Origin: Brevibacterium picturae
Lineage (GTDB): Bacteria; Actinomycetota; Actinomycetes; Actinomycetales; Brevibacteriaceae
Length of the DNA: 21,356 bases
Reading direction: 5' to 3'
Assembly (NCBI RefSeq): GCF_030453725.1
Contig: NZ_JAKDJU010000039.1
Location: forward strand, 1-21,356
The stretch's first letter is position 1. Each line of letters starts with the position of its first letter. Shown here in pieces: positions 1 to 7,677 of this stretch. Under the pieces are notes generated by a model. The model saw only the letters and a program-made list of their open reading frames with translations. It did not search any database and was not told the DNA's origin. Made by a program: the position numbers and the translations under genes.

Positions 1-39
1 CGCGAAGGCGAGCGGCGCGAATTCGCCGACGTGCCGCCT

Positions 40-771
40 TCAGGCCTCGAGGCCGTTGAAGGCCATCGAGGTCACTGCGTCGGCGATGGTTTCGGGGTCG
101 ACGGGGTAGCTGGGGCGATACCACTCGGTGATGGAGTTGACCATGCCGAAGAGCAGGCGTGTCATCAGGCCCGGGGTGAAGTCCGAGCGCAGACCGCCCT
201 CGTCGATGGCTTCGGCGACCAGAACCCTGATCTTGTCGTCGATCTTCCTGCGCTGGTCGAGGGCCTCGATCTCGACGGCCGAGTTCCCGCGGACCCGCAG
301 CAGCAGAGTCACGGAGTGGTGATACTCGATGAGGATGACCACGCTGGCATGAACGGCGGCACGCAGACGCTCGAGGGCATTCAGCCCAGTCCGCTGACTT
401 TCGGCCTCGACCGCGGAGTCCAGGGCCCCGATGCCGCGATTGATCGCCAGATGCAGCAGCTCTTCCTTCGACTTCACATGGTGGTAGATCGCGGACTTCG
501 TGATGCCGAGCTCACGCGCCACGGTGTCCATCGACGTGCCGTCGTAGCCGCGGGAGACGAACACCTCGGTGGCCCTCTCGATCAGGGTCTCCCGGTCGTA
601 ACCGGGGCGTCCACGTCTGGTGCGCTTGGGCTGTTCCGGTGTGCTTGCCTCGGCGTCGGTGGTATTCGTCTGCGCCGACGAGTGGGCCGCGACACCCGTG
701 TCTGCGCTCACGGCAGGGTCGACACCGGACTCCAGGCCCGGTGTCTGTGCAGGTGAAGTCGCTTTCGGCAT
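40..771 (-). CDS. TetR-family transcriptional regulator, probable PaaR-type repressor of the phenylacetate genes
   Basis: A 243-residue one-component regulator that probably senses phenylacetyl-CoA or a related CoA ester and represses the two paa operons. Residues 60-106 form a canonical TetR DNA-binding domain: RETLIERATEVF, then GYDGTSMDTVARELGI, then KSAIYHHVKSKEEL. The rest is an all-helical ligand domain. About 55 N-terminal residues rich in Ala/Thr/Ser/Glu, followed by a basic patch (KRTRRGR), precede the domain and are unusually long for the family. I chose the ATG at 771; a GTG at 837 would add 22 Arg-rich residues with no support. The gene is the last of a minus-strand unit paaI-paaK-tetR, 84 nt after paaK. 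The family is clear from sequence. The phenylacetate role is inferred from position, since TetR-type PaaR proteins control paa genes in several bacteria. Confidence 0.85.
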   Translation of the reverse strand: MPKATSPAQTPGLESGVDPAVSADTGVAAHSSAQTNTTDAEASTPEQPKRTRRGRPGYDRETLIERATEVFVSRGYDGTSMDTVARELGITKSAIYHHVKSKEELLHLAINRGIGALDSAVEAESQRTGLNALERLRAAVHASVVILIEYHHSVTLLLRVRGNSAVEIEALDQRRKIDDKIRVLVAEAIDEGGLRSDFTPGLMTRLLFGMVNSITEWYRPSYPVDPETIADAVTSMAFNGLEA

Positions 772-855
772 GCGCACCAGTCTAACCGCCCTGCAATGCG
801 GACGCCGCAGCCGGTGCAGGGTCATCCGCCGCAGCACCTCGCGCCATGGGGTCGA

Positions 856-2151
856 TCACCTGAGGCCCTCGCGGCGGTCGATGATGCGCTTGAGCTTGCC
901 CACCGATCGGGGCAGCTCGCCGGGCTGGAGCACTGAGACGGTCGAGGAGACGCCGAGACGCTCCTTGATCCGGGCGGTCACGAGTCCATTCAGCCCATCG
1001 AGTTCGACGGCGCCCACACCTTCGCGGCACTCGACCTCGACGGTGACCTCGTCCATCCGGCCGGGGCGGGTGAGCACCAGCTGGAAGTGGGGGCTCAGGT
1101 GTTCGAACTCGAAGAGCACGGACTCGATGTTGGCCGGGTAGACGTTGACGCCGCGGATGATGATGAGGTCATCGGAGCGTCCGGTGATGCGCGAGATGCG
1201 ACGGAAGTTCGGGTTTGCGGTGCCCGGCAGCAGACTCGCCAGATCGTGCGTGCGGTAGCGGATGATCGGCAGGGCTTCCTTTGTCAGCGAGGTGAAGACG
1301 AGCTCGCCCTCCTCGCCGTCGGGCAGGGCGTCACCGGTGTAGGGGTCGACGATCTCGGGGTAGAAGTGGTCCTCCCAGATCGTCGGACCGTCCTTGGTCA
1401 CGGCGGACTCGCAGGCCACGCCGGGGCCCATGACCTCGGAGAGGCCGTAGATGTCGACGGCGTTGATGTTGAAGGACTTCTCGATCTCCTTGCGCATCTC
1501 GTCCGTCCACGGCTCGGCGCCGCAGATCGCGGTCTGCAGACTCGTCGTCGTGGGGTCGATGCCCTGCTTGTGGAACTCGTCGAGGATGGTGAGCAGATAG
1601 GTCGGTGTCGCCGTGATGATCTCGGGCTTGAAGTCCTGGATCAGCTGCACCTGCCGCTGGGTCTGGCCGCCGGAGATCGGGATGATGGTGAACCCGTGGC
1701 GCTCGGCACCGTGGACGCCGAGGCCGCCGGTGAACAGTCCGTAGCCGTAGGCGTTGTGCATCATCTGTCCGCGCTTGCCGCCTGCGCCGAGGATCGAGCG
1801 GGCGATGAGGCTGCCCCACTTGTCGAGGTCATCCAGCGTGTATCCCACGACGGTCGGCAGTCCCGTCGTGCCCGAGGACGCGTGGATGCGAGCGACGTCT
1901 TCACGCGGAACGGCGAACATGCCGAATGGGTAGTTGTCGCGCAGGTCCTGCTTGTTCGTGAACGGCAGCTTCGCGATGTCGTCGAGGCTCGTGATGTCCG
2001 CGGGGGTGATGTCGAGGTCGTCGAAGGCCTTCCGGTAGAACGGCACATTCTCGTAGACCTTCGTGACCGTGGTTTTGAGGTTGGCGAGCTGGTCGGCGCG
2101 CAGCTCGTCGAGGCTCATGCGCTGGCCGGCATCGAGATCATTGGCAGTCAT
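856..2151 (-). CDS. paaK: Phenylacetate-CoA ligase (PaaK)
   Basis: This enzyme activates phenylacetate to phenylacetyl-CoA with ATP and CoA, the first step of the aerobic hybrid pathway, in the cytoplasm. The 431-residue product has the usual PaaK length and motif order of the adenylate-forming superfamily: P-loop HASSGTTGLPT (90-100), YGLSE (235-239), an IRYRTHDL motif (297-304), the hinge GRSDDLIIIRG (324-334) and a C-terminal GKLKR segment (418-422) that carries the catalytic Lys region. The start at 2151 is set by AAGGAG about 8 nt upstream; an in-frame ATG at 2187 would add 12 residues without a ribosome binding site. It lies between paaI (112 nt upstream) and the tetR gene, and probably shares their transcript. 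Confidence 0.96.
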   Translation of the reverse strand: MTANDLDAGQRMSLDELRADQLANLKTTVTKVYENVPFYRKAFDDLDITPADITSLDDIAKLPFTNKQDLRDNYPFGMFAVPREDVARIHASSGTTGLPTVVGYTLDDLDKWGSLIARSILGAGGKRGQMMHNAYGYGLFTGGLGVHGAERHGFTIIPISGGQTQRQVQLIQDFKPEIITATPTYLLTILDEFHKQGIDPTTTSLQTAICGAEPWTDEMRKEIEKSFNINAVDIYGLSEVMGPGVACESAVTKDGPTIWEDHFYPEIVDPYTGDALPDGEEGELVFTSLTKEALPIIRYRTHDLASLLPGTANPNFRRISRITGRSDDLIIIRGVNVYPANIESVLFEFEHLSPHFQLVLTRPGRMDEVTVEVECREGVGAVELDGLNGLVTARIKERLGVSSTVSVLQPGELPRSVGKLKRIIDRREGLR

Positions 2152-2263
2152 CGTTGTCTCCTTGGTCAATTCTGTTGTGCTTCGCAATTCGTGGGCGCCG
2201 AGGTGGGGCGTCGTTCCAGCGTCGTTTCAGGGGACCGCCGGGTGAGGTGTCCCGGGGTTCAGA

Positions 2264-2800
2264 TCAGGGTGAGGTCGTCGGCTGTGCGGAGGCGTCTGCG
2301 GTCGTCGGTTGCGGTGCAGGCAGGGTGCGGGAGCGGCCGCGGTAGACGGCGACGATGTCCTCGCCGCGCTTGACTTCGACGTCGTAGACGCCGGAGCGCC
2401 CTTGTTTCACGACCTCCCGGCCGCGGGCGATGAGGTGATCGCCGAAATAGGTGGGCTTGAGGAAGTCGATGTCCCCGCCGGAGGCTACGGTGATCGAGCC
2501 GGGGTAGTTGCAGGCCATCGCGAAGGTGGTGTCGGCGAAGAGGAAGATGTAGCCGCCATGTGTGATGTCATGGCCATTGGTCATGATCTCGGTGATCGTC
2601 ATCGAGCACTGCGACCAGCCGGGGCCGTGATCATCGACGGTGATGCCCAGGTGCTGAGAGGCGCGGTCGTTGGCGAACATCGCCGCGGCACCCGTGCTCG
2701 GCTCAACTCCTGTGCTCGGTTCGTTGCGTGTGGACTCCGCTGTGTCGATGACCTCGGTTGGTCCTGCGTCCTCGGGTGACCGGTGGCCGGACTTCTCCAT
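2264..2800 (-). CDS. paaI: PaaI-type hotdog-fold acyl-CoA thioesterase
   Basis: PaaI-family thioesterases hydrolyse stalled phenylacetyl-CoA or hydroxyphenylacetyl-CoA and so release CoA sequestered by dead-end intermediates. In this 178-residue protein the hotdog domain spans about 40-160. It contains HGGYIFLFADTTFA (81-94), the helix signature of the family, with HGG and the catalytic-position Asp90. About 40 N-terminal residues are acidic and Ser/Thr-rich and contain a repeated EPSTG (27-31 and 33-37). A short Pro/Thr tail follows the domain. The ATG at 2800 has GAGGAG just upstream; an ATG at 2875 is less likely. It is the first gene of the minus-strand unit, ahead of paaK, and faces the divergent paaA operon. 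Confidence 0.9.
   Translation of the reverse strand: MEKSGHRSPEDAGPTEVIDTAESTRNEPSTGVEPSTGAAAMFANDRASQHLGITVDDHGPGWSQCSMTITEIMTNGHDITHGGYIFLFADTTFAMACNYPGSITVASGGDIDFLKPTYFGDHLIARGREVVKQGRSGVYDVEVKRGEDIVAVYRGRSRTLPAPQPTTADASAQPTTSP
2694..2729. repeat. 18-nt period duplication in the paaI N-terminal linker
   Basis: GTGCTCGG occurs at 2694 and again at 2712, inside two related 18-nt units. The units encode the repeated EPSTG of the PaaI N-terminal extension. The copies have diverged outside this core. Confidence 0.55.
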
Positions 2801-2913
2801 ATCGCGCTCCTCGTCGAGTGATGCTTCTGCAGCGGTTGGCGCACGTGGGATGCACGTGGGAGATGGCGATCTCACCCCAGAGATTCCGGAAACGGCACCT
2901 ACAAAGATTAAAC

Positions 2914-2925
2914 GACCATCTGGTC
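2914..2925. promoter_or_regulatory. Candidate operator A (paaI side), GACCA-TC-TGGTC
   Basis: A perfect 5-2-5 inverted repeat, followed by AATAAAT and preceded by an A/T-rich ATTAAAC. It lies 113 nt upstream of the paaI ATG and overlaps a TTGACC that could be a -35 element for paaI. The same half site recurs in site B upstream of paaA. The pairing with the TetR protein is inference. Confidence 0.6.
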
Positions 2926-2990
2926 AATAAATATCGTTGTGATCGGCGACTCTGTCAAGTCGGGCGAGCACGAACGTCGAAACATCGGTG

Positions 2991-3032
2991 CAGCGCCGAG
3001 ACTACTGTGCGTGCGCCGTTGTCTCGGCGCTG
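2991..3032. repeat. Perfect 12-bp inverted repeat with an alternative partner
   Basis: CAGCGCCGAGAC (2991-3002) is the exact reverse complement of GTCTCGGCGCTG (3021-3032), with an 18-nt loop. CGAGACTA (2997-3004) also pairs exactly with TAGTCTCG (3038-3045), so two mutually exclusive hairpins can form. There is no T-tract. It may be a transcription block or insulator between the divergent units, or part of an RNA leader. Confidence 0.6.
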
Positions 3033-3256
3033 CGCCATAGTCTCGAGTGAAGCATTGATGGGTGGTGCGCCGCGGGTGTCGGTGTGGCGTGCGTTTTTGA
3101 CGACAGCGTTGGGGCGTAAGCGAGTCTCGGTGCGCAAGCCGGTTCGTCGACAGGGGCTAAGGACGTTGCCGGCGAATGTGCTGCAGCGGACATGGGAGTC
3201 TCGGCAGGAAGGGTGGTTCGGGGGCCTGTGCGGTCATTCCCGGCCCACTGGGATGT

Positions 3257-3293
3257 GCCTGAGCGCGAGCCGCTTGCCTGAGCGCGAGCCGCT
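3257..3293. repeat. 19-nt tandem duplication in the paaA upstream region
   Basis: Two adjacent copies of a 19-nt unit beginning GCCTGAGCGCGAGCCGCT, at 3257 and 3276, identical over 18 nt. It is non-coding and sits about 50 nt upstream of candidate operator B. Confidence 0.75.
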
Positions 3294-3343
3294 GCGCATT
3301 GCACCCCGGCGTGCGGTGTGCCACACTGATAGAGAACAATACA

Positions 3344-3355
3344 GAACAAATGGTC
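3344..3355. promoter_or_regulatory. Candidate operator B (paaA side), GAACA-AA-TGGTC
   Basis: An imperfect 5-2-5 inverted repeat with one mismatch, followed by AGTAAAT. TGGTC(A)xTAAAT here (3351-3362) matches site A (2921-2932) at 11 of 12 positions. It lies about 90 nt upstream of the paaA start, where a repressor could block transcription of the plus-strand operon. Confidence 0.6.
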
Positions 3356-3445
3356 AGTAAATGCTTGCTCCGGGCCGATGGTCGAATCGAACGGTCGGTG
3401 CGCAGCACACAGCCCGGGCAGGGCGCATCCAAGGGTGGAGTGGTC

Positions 3446-4489
3446 ATGACAACAGAAGTCACCGGGACACCGGACGAAACAGAACTCGAGGCGCAGTTCG
3501 CCGACACGATCGGTCGTAAGGACCGGATCGAACCGCGCGACTGGATGCCGGAGAAGTATCGCAAGACTCTCGTGAGGCAGGTTGCTCAGCACGCGCACTC
3601 TGAGATCATCGGCATGCAGCCCGAGGGCAACTGGATCTCCCGGGCGCCCTCGCTGCGCCGCAAGGCGATCCTGCTGGCCAAGGTCCAGGACGAGGCCGGT
3701 CACGGTCTCTACCTCTACTCGGCCGCCGAAACCCTCGGTGCGACTCGCGACGAACTCACCGAGAAGCTCATCGCCGGCAAGCAGAAGTACTCATCGATCT
3801 TCAACTACCCGACGCTGTCCTACACCGACGTCGGCACGATCGGCTGGCTCGTCGACGGTGCCGCGATCTGCAACCAGGTGCCCCTGTGCCGGACCTCCTT
3901 CGGCCCCTACGGCCGCGCCATGATCCGCATCTGCAAGGAAGAGTCCTTCCACCAGCGCCAGGGCTACGAACTCCTGATGACGATGATGCGCGGTACCGAC
4001 GAGCAGCGTGCCTCGGTCCAGGAGTCGGTCAACCGCTTCTGGTGGCCCTCGCTCATGATGTTCGGCCCACCCGATGACGACTCACCGAACACCGAGCAGT
4101 CGATGGAGTGGGGCATCAAGACCCACACCAATGACGAGCTGCGTCAGAAGTTCGTCGACATGTCCGTCCCGCAGGCCGAGGCCCTGGGTGTGACCTTCCC
4201 CGACGACGGTCTGAAGTGGAACGAGGAGCGTGGACACTACGACTTCTCGACGCCGGACTGGGACGAGTTCTGGGCCGTCGTCAAGGGCAACGGCCCCTGC
4301 AACGACCAGCGCGTGAACCACCGCAAGCGTGCCTGGGACGAAGGGGCCTGGGTGCGCGAGGCTGCGCTCGCCTTCGCCGAGAACTCGGCCGCCGGAGCCA
4401 CCGATGACGCCGCACCCACGAACCCCGCACCCACCGATGACGCCGCACCCACGAACCCCGCAACCACCGCCGAGGAGGCCGCCAAATGA
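3446..4489 (+). CDS. paaA: 1,2-phenylacetyl-CoA epoxidase catalytic subunit PaaA
   Basis: This is the oxygenase subunit of the PaaABC(E) multicomponent monooxygenase, which epoxidises the aromatic ring of phenylacetyl-CoA at a diiron site. The ferritin-like core occupies about 20-313 of 347 residues. E83-x-x-H86 in QDEAGHG and E166-x-x-H169 in KEESFHQ are the paired ExxH diiron motifs, and E53 is a likely further ligand. The start at 3446 follows GGTGGAG; the frame is open upstream but unsupported. The C-terminus is about 30 residues longer than the usual subunit, ending in two 11-residue repeats, TDDAAPTNPAP and TDDAAPTNPAT. It is the first gene of the paaABCDE operon and overlaps paaB by ATGA. 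Confidence 0.97.
   Translation: MTTEVTGTPDETELEAQFADTIGRKDRIEPRDWMPEKYRKTLVRQVAQHAHSEIIGMQPEGNWISRAPSLRRKAILLAKVQDEAGHGLYLYSAAETLGATRDELTEKLIAGKQKYSSIFNYPTLSYTDVGTIGWLVDGAAICNQVPLCRTSFGPYGRAMIRICKEESFHQRQGYELLMTMMRGTDEQRASVQESVNRFWWPSLMMFGPPDDDSPNTEQSMEWGIKTHTNDELRQKFVDMSVPQAEALGVTFPDDGLKWNEERGHYDFSTPDWDEFWAVVKGNGPCNDQRVNHRKRAWDEGAWVREAALAFAENSAAGATDDAAPTNPAPTDDAAPTNPATTAEEAAK
4398..4463. repeat. 33-nt tandem duplication encoding the PaaA tail
   Basis: Two adjacent 33-nt copies (4398-4430 and 4431-4463) that differ only at the last base. They encode an 11-residue Asp/Ala/Pro/Thr unit twice. Near identity at the DNA level, including wobble positions, points to a recent duplication. Confidence 0.9.
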
Positions 4490-4815
4490 GCGCAGAGACC
4501 AACCCCGGAACCGCCGCCCCCGGCACGACCGTCCGCGGCGAATGGCCCCTCTACGAGGTGTTCGTACGCGGCAAGCGCGGACTCAACCACGTCCACGTCG
4601 GATCGCTGCACGCAGCCGATGATCAGATGGCCGTCCACCACGCCCGCGACGTCTACACCCGTCGCAACGAAGGCGTGAGCCTGTGGGTCGTCCGCTCCTC
4701 GTCGATCACAGCCTCGAGCCCGGACGAGAAGGACCCCATGTTCGCCCCCAGCGGCGACAAGGTCTACCGCCACCCGACCTTCTACGACATCCCCGACGAT
4801 GTCCCCCACATGTGA
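4486..4815 (+). CDS. paaB: Phenylacetyl-CoA epoxidase subunit PaaB
   Basis: A small subunit of the phenylacetyl-CoA epoxidase, needed to assemble or bridge the PaaAC heterodimers. The 109-residue product has the typical PaaB core: EWPLYEVFVRGKRGLNHVHVG near the N-terminus, the helix AADDQMAVHHARDVYTRR, then VSLWVVRSSSITAS and the YRHPTFYDIP C-terminal segment. About 15 extra N-terminal residues are Ala/Pro/Thr-rich. Its ATG overlaps the paaA stop (ATGA), which indicates translational coupling, and its stop lies 10 nt before the paaC start. Confidence 0.96.
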   Translation: MSAETNPGTAAPGTTVRGEWPLYEVFVRGKRGLNHVHVGSLHAADDQMAVHHARDVYTRRNEGVSLWVVRSSSITASSPDEKDPMFAPSGDKVYRHPTFYDIPDDVPHM

Positions 4816-4825
4816 GGAGGCGACG

Positions 4826-5806
4826 ATGACTGCACACAGCACCAACGAACCTTCCATCAACGTCGACCACGACGAAGCCGGAGCCCACATCGAGCACGGC
4901 CAGTCCGAGAACGCCTACTCGGGCCTGCTCGTCAATGATGCCAGCTGGGCCTTCGGCACCGACTTCGAAGACCCCCTGGCCGGCGTCGACACGACCGTTC
5001 CCTCCGGTGTCGACGCACACGAGCTGGCCGTCTACTGCCAGATGCTCGGCGACGACGCGCTGATCTTCTCCCAGCGGATCTCCGAGTGGTGCGCAGGCGC
5101 CCCCGACCTCGAAGAGGACATCGCGCTGGCCAACATCGCCCTCGACCTGCTCGGCCAGTCCCGACTTCTCCTCGCGCGGACCGCTGCCGCCGATCCCACG
5201 CTGGTGCCGCAGCTGCCCGAGGGTTCACCGGTTCCCGATGAGGACAGGCTCGCGTTCTTCCGCGAGGACCTGGCGTTCCGCAACGTCCGTCTCGCCGAGG
5301 TGCCCAATGGTGACTTCGCCGAGGCGGTCGCGAAGATCCTCATCTACTCCACCTGGCGCCTGGCGATCTTCGAACGCCTCCAGTCCAGCAGGGACTCCGT
5401 GCTCTCGGCCATCGCCGTCAAGGGCGTCAAAGAGATGTCCTACCACCGTGACTTCGCCGGGCGCTGGGTCCTCACTCTGGCCCGCGGCACCGAGGAGTCG
5501 AAATCTCGTCTGCTCTCTGCGCTCGACGGGCTCTGGCCCCTGTGGGACGAACTCTTCGAGACCCACCCGATCGAAGCCTCGGTCGCGGCCGCCGGAATCG
5601 GAGTCGATCCCGCCGAGGTGGCCGATGAAGCCGGAGCCATCCTCGACCAGGTCTTCGCCACTGCCGGCATCGACCGCCCCGAACGGGGCGCGCTGGCCGG
5701 CGTGCGAGGACAGAGAGGCCGCGACGGACTGCACACCGAAGCACTGTCGAAGATGCTCGCCGACATGCAGGTCGTCGCCCGGCAATACCCGAAAGGACAA
5801 TGGTGA
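4826..5806 (+). CDS. paaC: Phenylacetyl-CoA epoxidase structural subunit PaaC
   Basis: PaaC is a ferritin-like structural partner of PaaA in the epoxidase; it has lost the metal site in characterised members. In this 326-residue protein the family core begins around residue 62 (DAHELAVYCQMLGDDALIFSQR), continues through LANIALDLLGQSRLLLARTA, and contains the SYHRDFAGRWVLTLARGTEES segment. About 60 N-terminal residues rich in His, Asp, Glu and Asn are additional to the usual subunit of about 250 residues. The start at 4826 is supported by GAGGAGG; an in-frame ATG at 4799 lies inside paaB. The 3' end overlaps paaD. Confidence 0.96.
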   Translation: MTAHSTNEPSINVDHDEAGAHIEHGQSENAYSGLLVNDASWAFGTDFEDPLAGVDTTVPSGVDAHELAVYCQMLGDDALIFSQRISEWCAGAPDLEEDIALANIALDLLGQSRLLLARTAAADPTLVPQLPEGSPVPDEDRLAFFREDLAFRNVRLAEVPNGDFAEAVAKILIYSTWRLAIFERLQSSRDSVLSAIAVKGVKEMSYHRDFAGRWVLTLARGTEESKSRLLSALDGLWPLWDELFETHPIEASVAAAGIGVDPAEVADEAGAILDQVFATAGIDRPERGALAGVRGQRGRDGLHTEALSKMLADMQVVARQYPKGQW

Positions 5807-6393
5807 CCGCAACACTTCAGACCCACATGTCCACCACCGGCCACGACGGTGACGACCAAGGCACGCAGGTGCCCGAGGCCGAGCACCGCACCCCCGCCGA
5901 GGCGCTCGACCATGCCCGCGCAGCCGCAGCAAGCGTCACGGATCCGGAGATGCCGATGCTCACGCTCGTCGACCTCGGCGTGCTCCGCGACGTCACGATC
6001 GAAGACGGTCGCGTCGTCACGACCATCACCCCCACCTACTCGGGGTGCCCGGCGATGGCGACGATGCGCGATGATCTGCAGCGAGAACTCCAGGACGCGG
6101 GATTCGAAGGCGCCGAGGTGCGGGTGTCCCTGACACCGGCCTGGACGAGTGACTGGATCACCGAGGAAGGGCGAAGAGCACTCAAAGGTGCCGGCATCTC
6201 CCCGCCCGGGCAGGCGCCTCGGAAGACGGGGCCCGTGGCCCTGACGCTGATGCCCACGAAACGGGCCCTGACCTGCACCTTGTGCGGCTCGGCCAATGTG
6301 AAGCTGTCCTCGGAATTCGGTCCGACGGCCTGCAAGGCGATGTACCAATGCCTCGACTGCCTCGAACCGTTCCAGCATGTGAAGGAGATCTGA
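5800..6393 (+). CDS. paaD: PaaD, MIP18/DUF59-type maturation factor of the epoxidase system
   Basis: PaaD proteins are related to SufT/MIP18 and are thought to help mature iron cofactors of the epoxidase or of its reductase PaaE. In this 197-residue product the DUF59 domain runs from about 36 to 115, with DPEMP (48-52) and TYSGCPA (79-85, Cys83 being the reactive cysteine of the family). A C-terminal zinc-ribbon-like segment follows, with C159xxC162, C178 and C184xxC187. The ATG at 5800 overlaps the paaC stop by 7 nt, and a GTG at 5803 is an alternative start. GAAAGGA lies just upstream. The first 30 residues are a variable acidic extension. Confidence 0.95.
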   Translation: MVTATLQTHMSTTGHDGDDQGTQVPEAEHRTPAEALDHARAAAASVTDPEMPMLTLVDLGVLRDVTIEDGRVVTTITPTYSGCPAMATMRDDLQRELQDAGFEGAEVRVSLTPAWTSDWITEEGRRALKGAGISPPGQAPRKTGPVALTLMPTKRALTCTLCGSANVKLSSEFGPTACKAMYQCLDCLEPFQHVKEI

Positions 6394-6394
6394 G

Positions 6395-7549
6395 ATGACC
6401 GAAACGATCAATCAGAGCGCCGAGGCGACTCCCACGACCCAGCCCAACGCAGCGGCCCAGCCCAACGCAGCGACTCAGTCGTCCGACGTCGGATCCCGGA
6501 CCGCCTTCTACCCGCTGATGGTGAAGTCGGTCGACCACCTCACCGATGACTCGGCGGCAGTGACCTTCGACGTCCCGGCCGAATACGCCGACCTCTTCGA
6601 CTTCGCCGCGGGACAGTCACTGACCCTGCGCCGGATGATCGATGGCGCCGAACACCGCCGCTCCTACTCCATCTGCGCCCCGGCCGGGACCGATCCGCGC
6701 ATCGGTGTGCGCGAGATCCCCGAAGGACTCTTCTCGCAGTGGCTCGTCAACGACGTCCGCCCCGGTGAGACCATCGAAGTCCAGCCGCCCAGCGGCAGCT
6801 TCCAGGCCGATCCGGACCTCGGCGGTCGACACCTGTGCATTGCCGCAGGTTCGGGCATCACTCCGATGCTCTCGATCGCCACCACCGTCCTGTCGAATCC
6901 GGACGCCTCGGTGACCATGCTCTACGGCAACCGCAACACGAATACCGTGATGTTCACCGAGGAGCTCGCCGACCTCAAGGACTCCCGCAATCAGCAGCTC
7001 GATCTCATCCACATCCTCTCCCGCGAGCCCCGGGAGGTCGACCTGTTCTCCGGTCGCCTCGATGAGGAGAAGCTGCGCCAGCTGCTGACCAGCCTGGTGC
7101 CCATCGGCGATATGGACCACGTGTGGCTGTGCGGGCCCTTCGGTATGCTCAGCGACGCCCGGAAGGTTCTCGCCGAATTCGGAGTGCCCAAGGATAAGAT
7201 CCACTTCGAGCTCTTCTACGTCGACGAACCGCCACCGGAGGTCGTCCACGCGGACAAGGTCGTCGAGGGCGCCACCAGCGACGTCACGATCGTCCTCGAC
7301 GGACGGCGTTCCACCTCGGCGATGTCGCAGGGCAAGACGATCCTCGACTCCGCGCAGGAGTCACGCTCGGACCTGCCGTTCGCCTGCAAGGGCGGAGTCT
7401 GCGGCACCTGCCGCGCCAAGATCTGTGACGGCGAGGTCGACATGGTGCGCAACTACGCCCTCGAAGACTCCGAGGTGGAGGCGAACTTCGTCCTCACCTG
7501 CCAGACCTTCCCCGTCAGCGACGAGGTCACGGTCGACTACGACTCGTGA
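6395..7549 (+). CDS. paaE: Phenylacetyl-CoA epoxidase reductase PaaE (FAD, plant-type 2Fe-2S)
   Basis: PaaE passes electrons from NADPH to the diiron centre of PaaA. The 384-residue protein shows ferredoxin-NADP reductase-like FAD binding (RRSYS, 88-92), nucleotide binding (GSGITP, 152-157, and CGPFG, 246-250), and a C-terminal plant-type ferredoxin domain with C331, C336, C339 and C369 (CKGGVCGTC, then VLTCQ). The start at 6395 follows GAAGGAG and lies one base after the paaD stop. The first 35 residues are a low-complexity segment with a duplicated QPNAA unit. This is the last gene of the tightly packed paaABCDE block; 128 nt separate it from the thiolase gene. Confidence 0.97.
   Translation: MTETINQSAEATPTTQPNAAAQPNAATQSSDVGSRTAFYPLMVKSVDHLTDDSAAVTFDVPAEYADLFDFAAGQSLTLRRMIDGAEHRRSYSICAPAGTDPRIGVREIPEGLFSQWLVNDVRPGETIEVQPPSGSFQADPDLGGRHLCIAAGSGITPMLSIATTVLSNPDASVTMLYGNRNTNTVMFTEELADLKDSRNQQLDLIHILSREPREVDLFSGRLDEEKLRQLLTSLVPIGDMDHVWLCGPFGMLSDARKVLAEFGVPKDKIHFELFYVDEPPPEVVHADKVVEGATSDVTIVLDGRRSTSAMSQGKTILDSAQESRSDLPFACKGGVCGTCRAKICDGEVDMVRNYALEDSEVEANFVLTCQTFPVSDEVTVDYDS
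6440..6475. repeat. 18-nt tandem duplication in the paaE N-terminal linker
   Basis: Two adjacent 18-nt units (6440-6457 and 6458-6475), identical over the first 15 nt, encode QPNAAA and QPNAAT. They lie entirely in the non-conserved N-terminal extension of PaaE. Confidence 0.75.
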
Positions 7550-7677
7550 GACGAGTTGTCTGCGAGTCGAATTCCACGTACACGCACACGCCCCGAGACT
7601 TCTGAGCGTCTGACATTCTCAGCCGATACGCTTGAGGATTGTCGACGCCACCCCGCACACCACACCTGAGGAGACCC

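Larger units (their letters stand above)
2801..3445. promoter_or_regulatory. 645-nt divergent control region between paaI and paaA
   Basis: I find no credible gene here: open frames on both strands have poor codon usage and no family resemblance. The region contains two matching inverted repeats (2914-2925 and 3344-3355), a perfect 12-bp inverted repeat (2991-3032), a 19-nt tandem duplication (3257-3293) and a small palindrome GTGTG-C-CACAC (3316-3326). On the minus strand a -35-like TTGACC (2922-2927) overlaps the first inverted repeat. I could not identify a convincing -10 for either operon by eye. The length is generous for a simple divergent promoter, so a small RNA or long leader is possible but not shown. 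Confidence 0.6.

Noticed and set aside
1087..2373. Long plus-strand open frame (428 codons) opposite paaK
   Set aside because: It is the antisense of paaK in high-GC DNA, with Val/Asp/Gly/Arg-rich composition and no domain. The minus-strand paaK has every family motif.
2758..3360. Plus-strand frame across the paaI-paaA intergenic region
   Set aside because: Arg-rich with mixed wobble bases, no family match, and it crosses operators and repeats.
3002..3703. Minus-strand frame covering the intergenic region and the 5' end of paaA
   Set aside because: Its left part lies opposite paaA codons and the rest has no domain or ribosome binding site.
7550..7677. Possible internal promoter (CTGACA at 7610) before the thiolase gene
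   Set aside because: No -10 element at a workable distance. Read-through from paaE is simpler.
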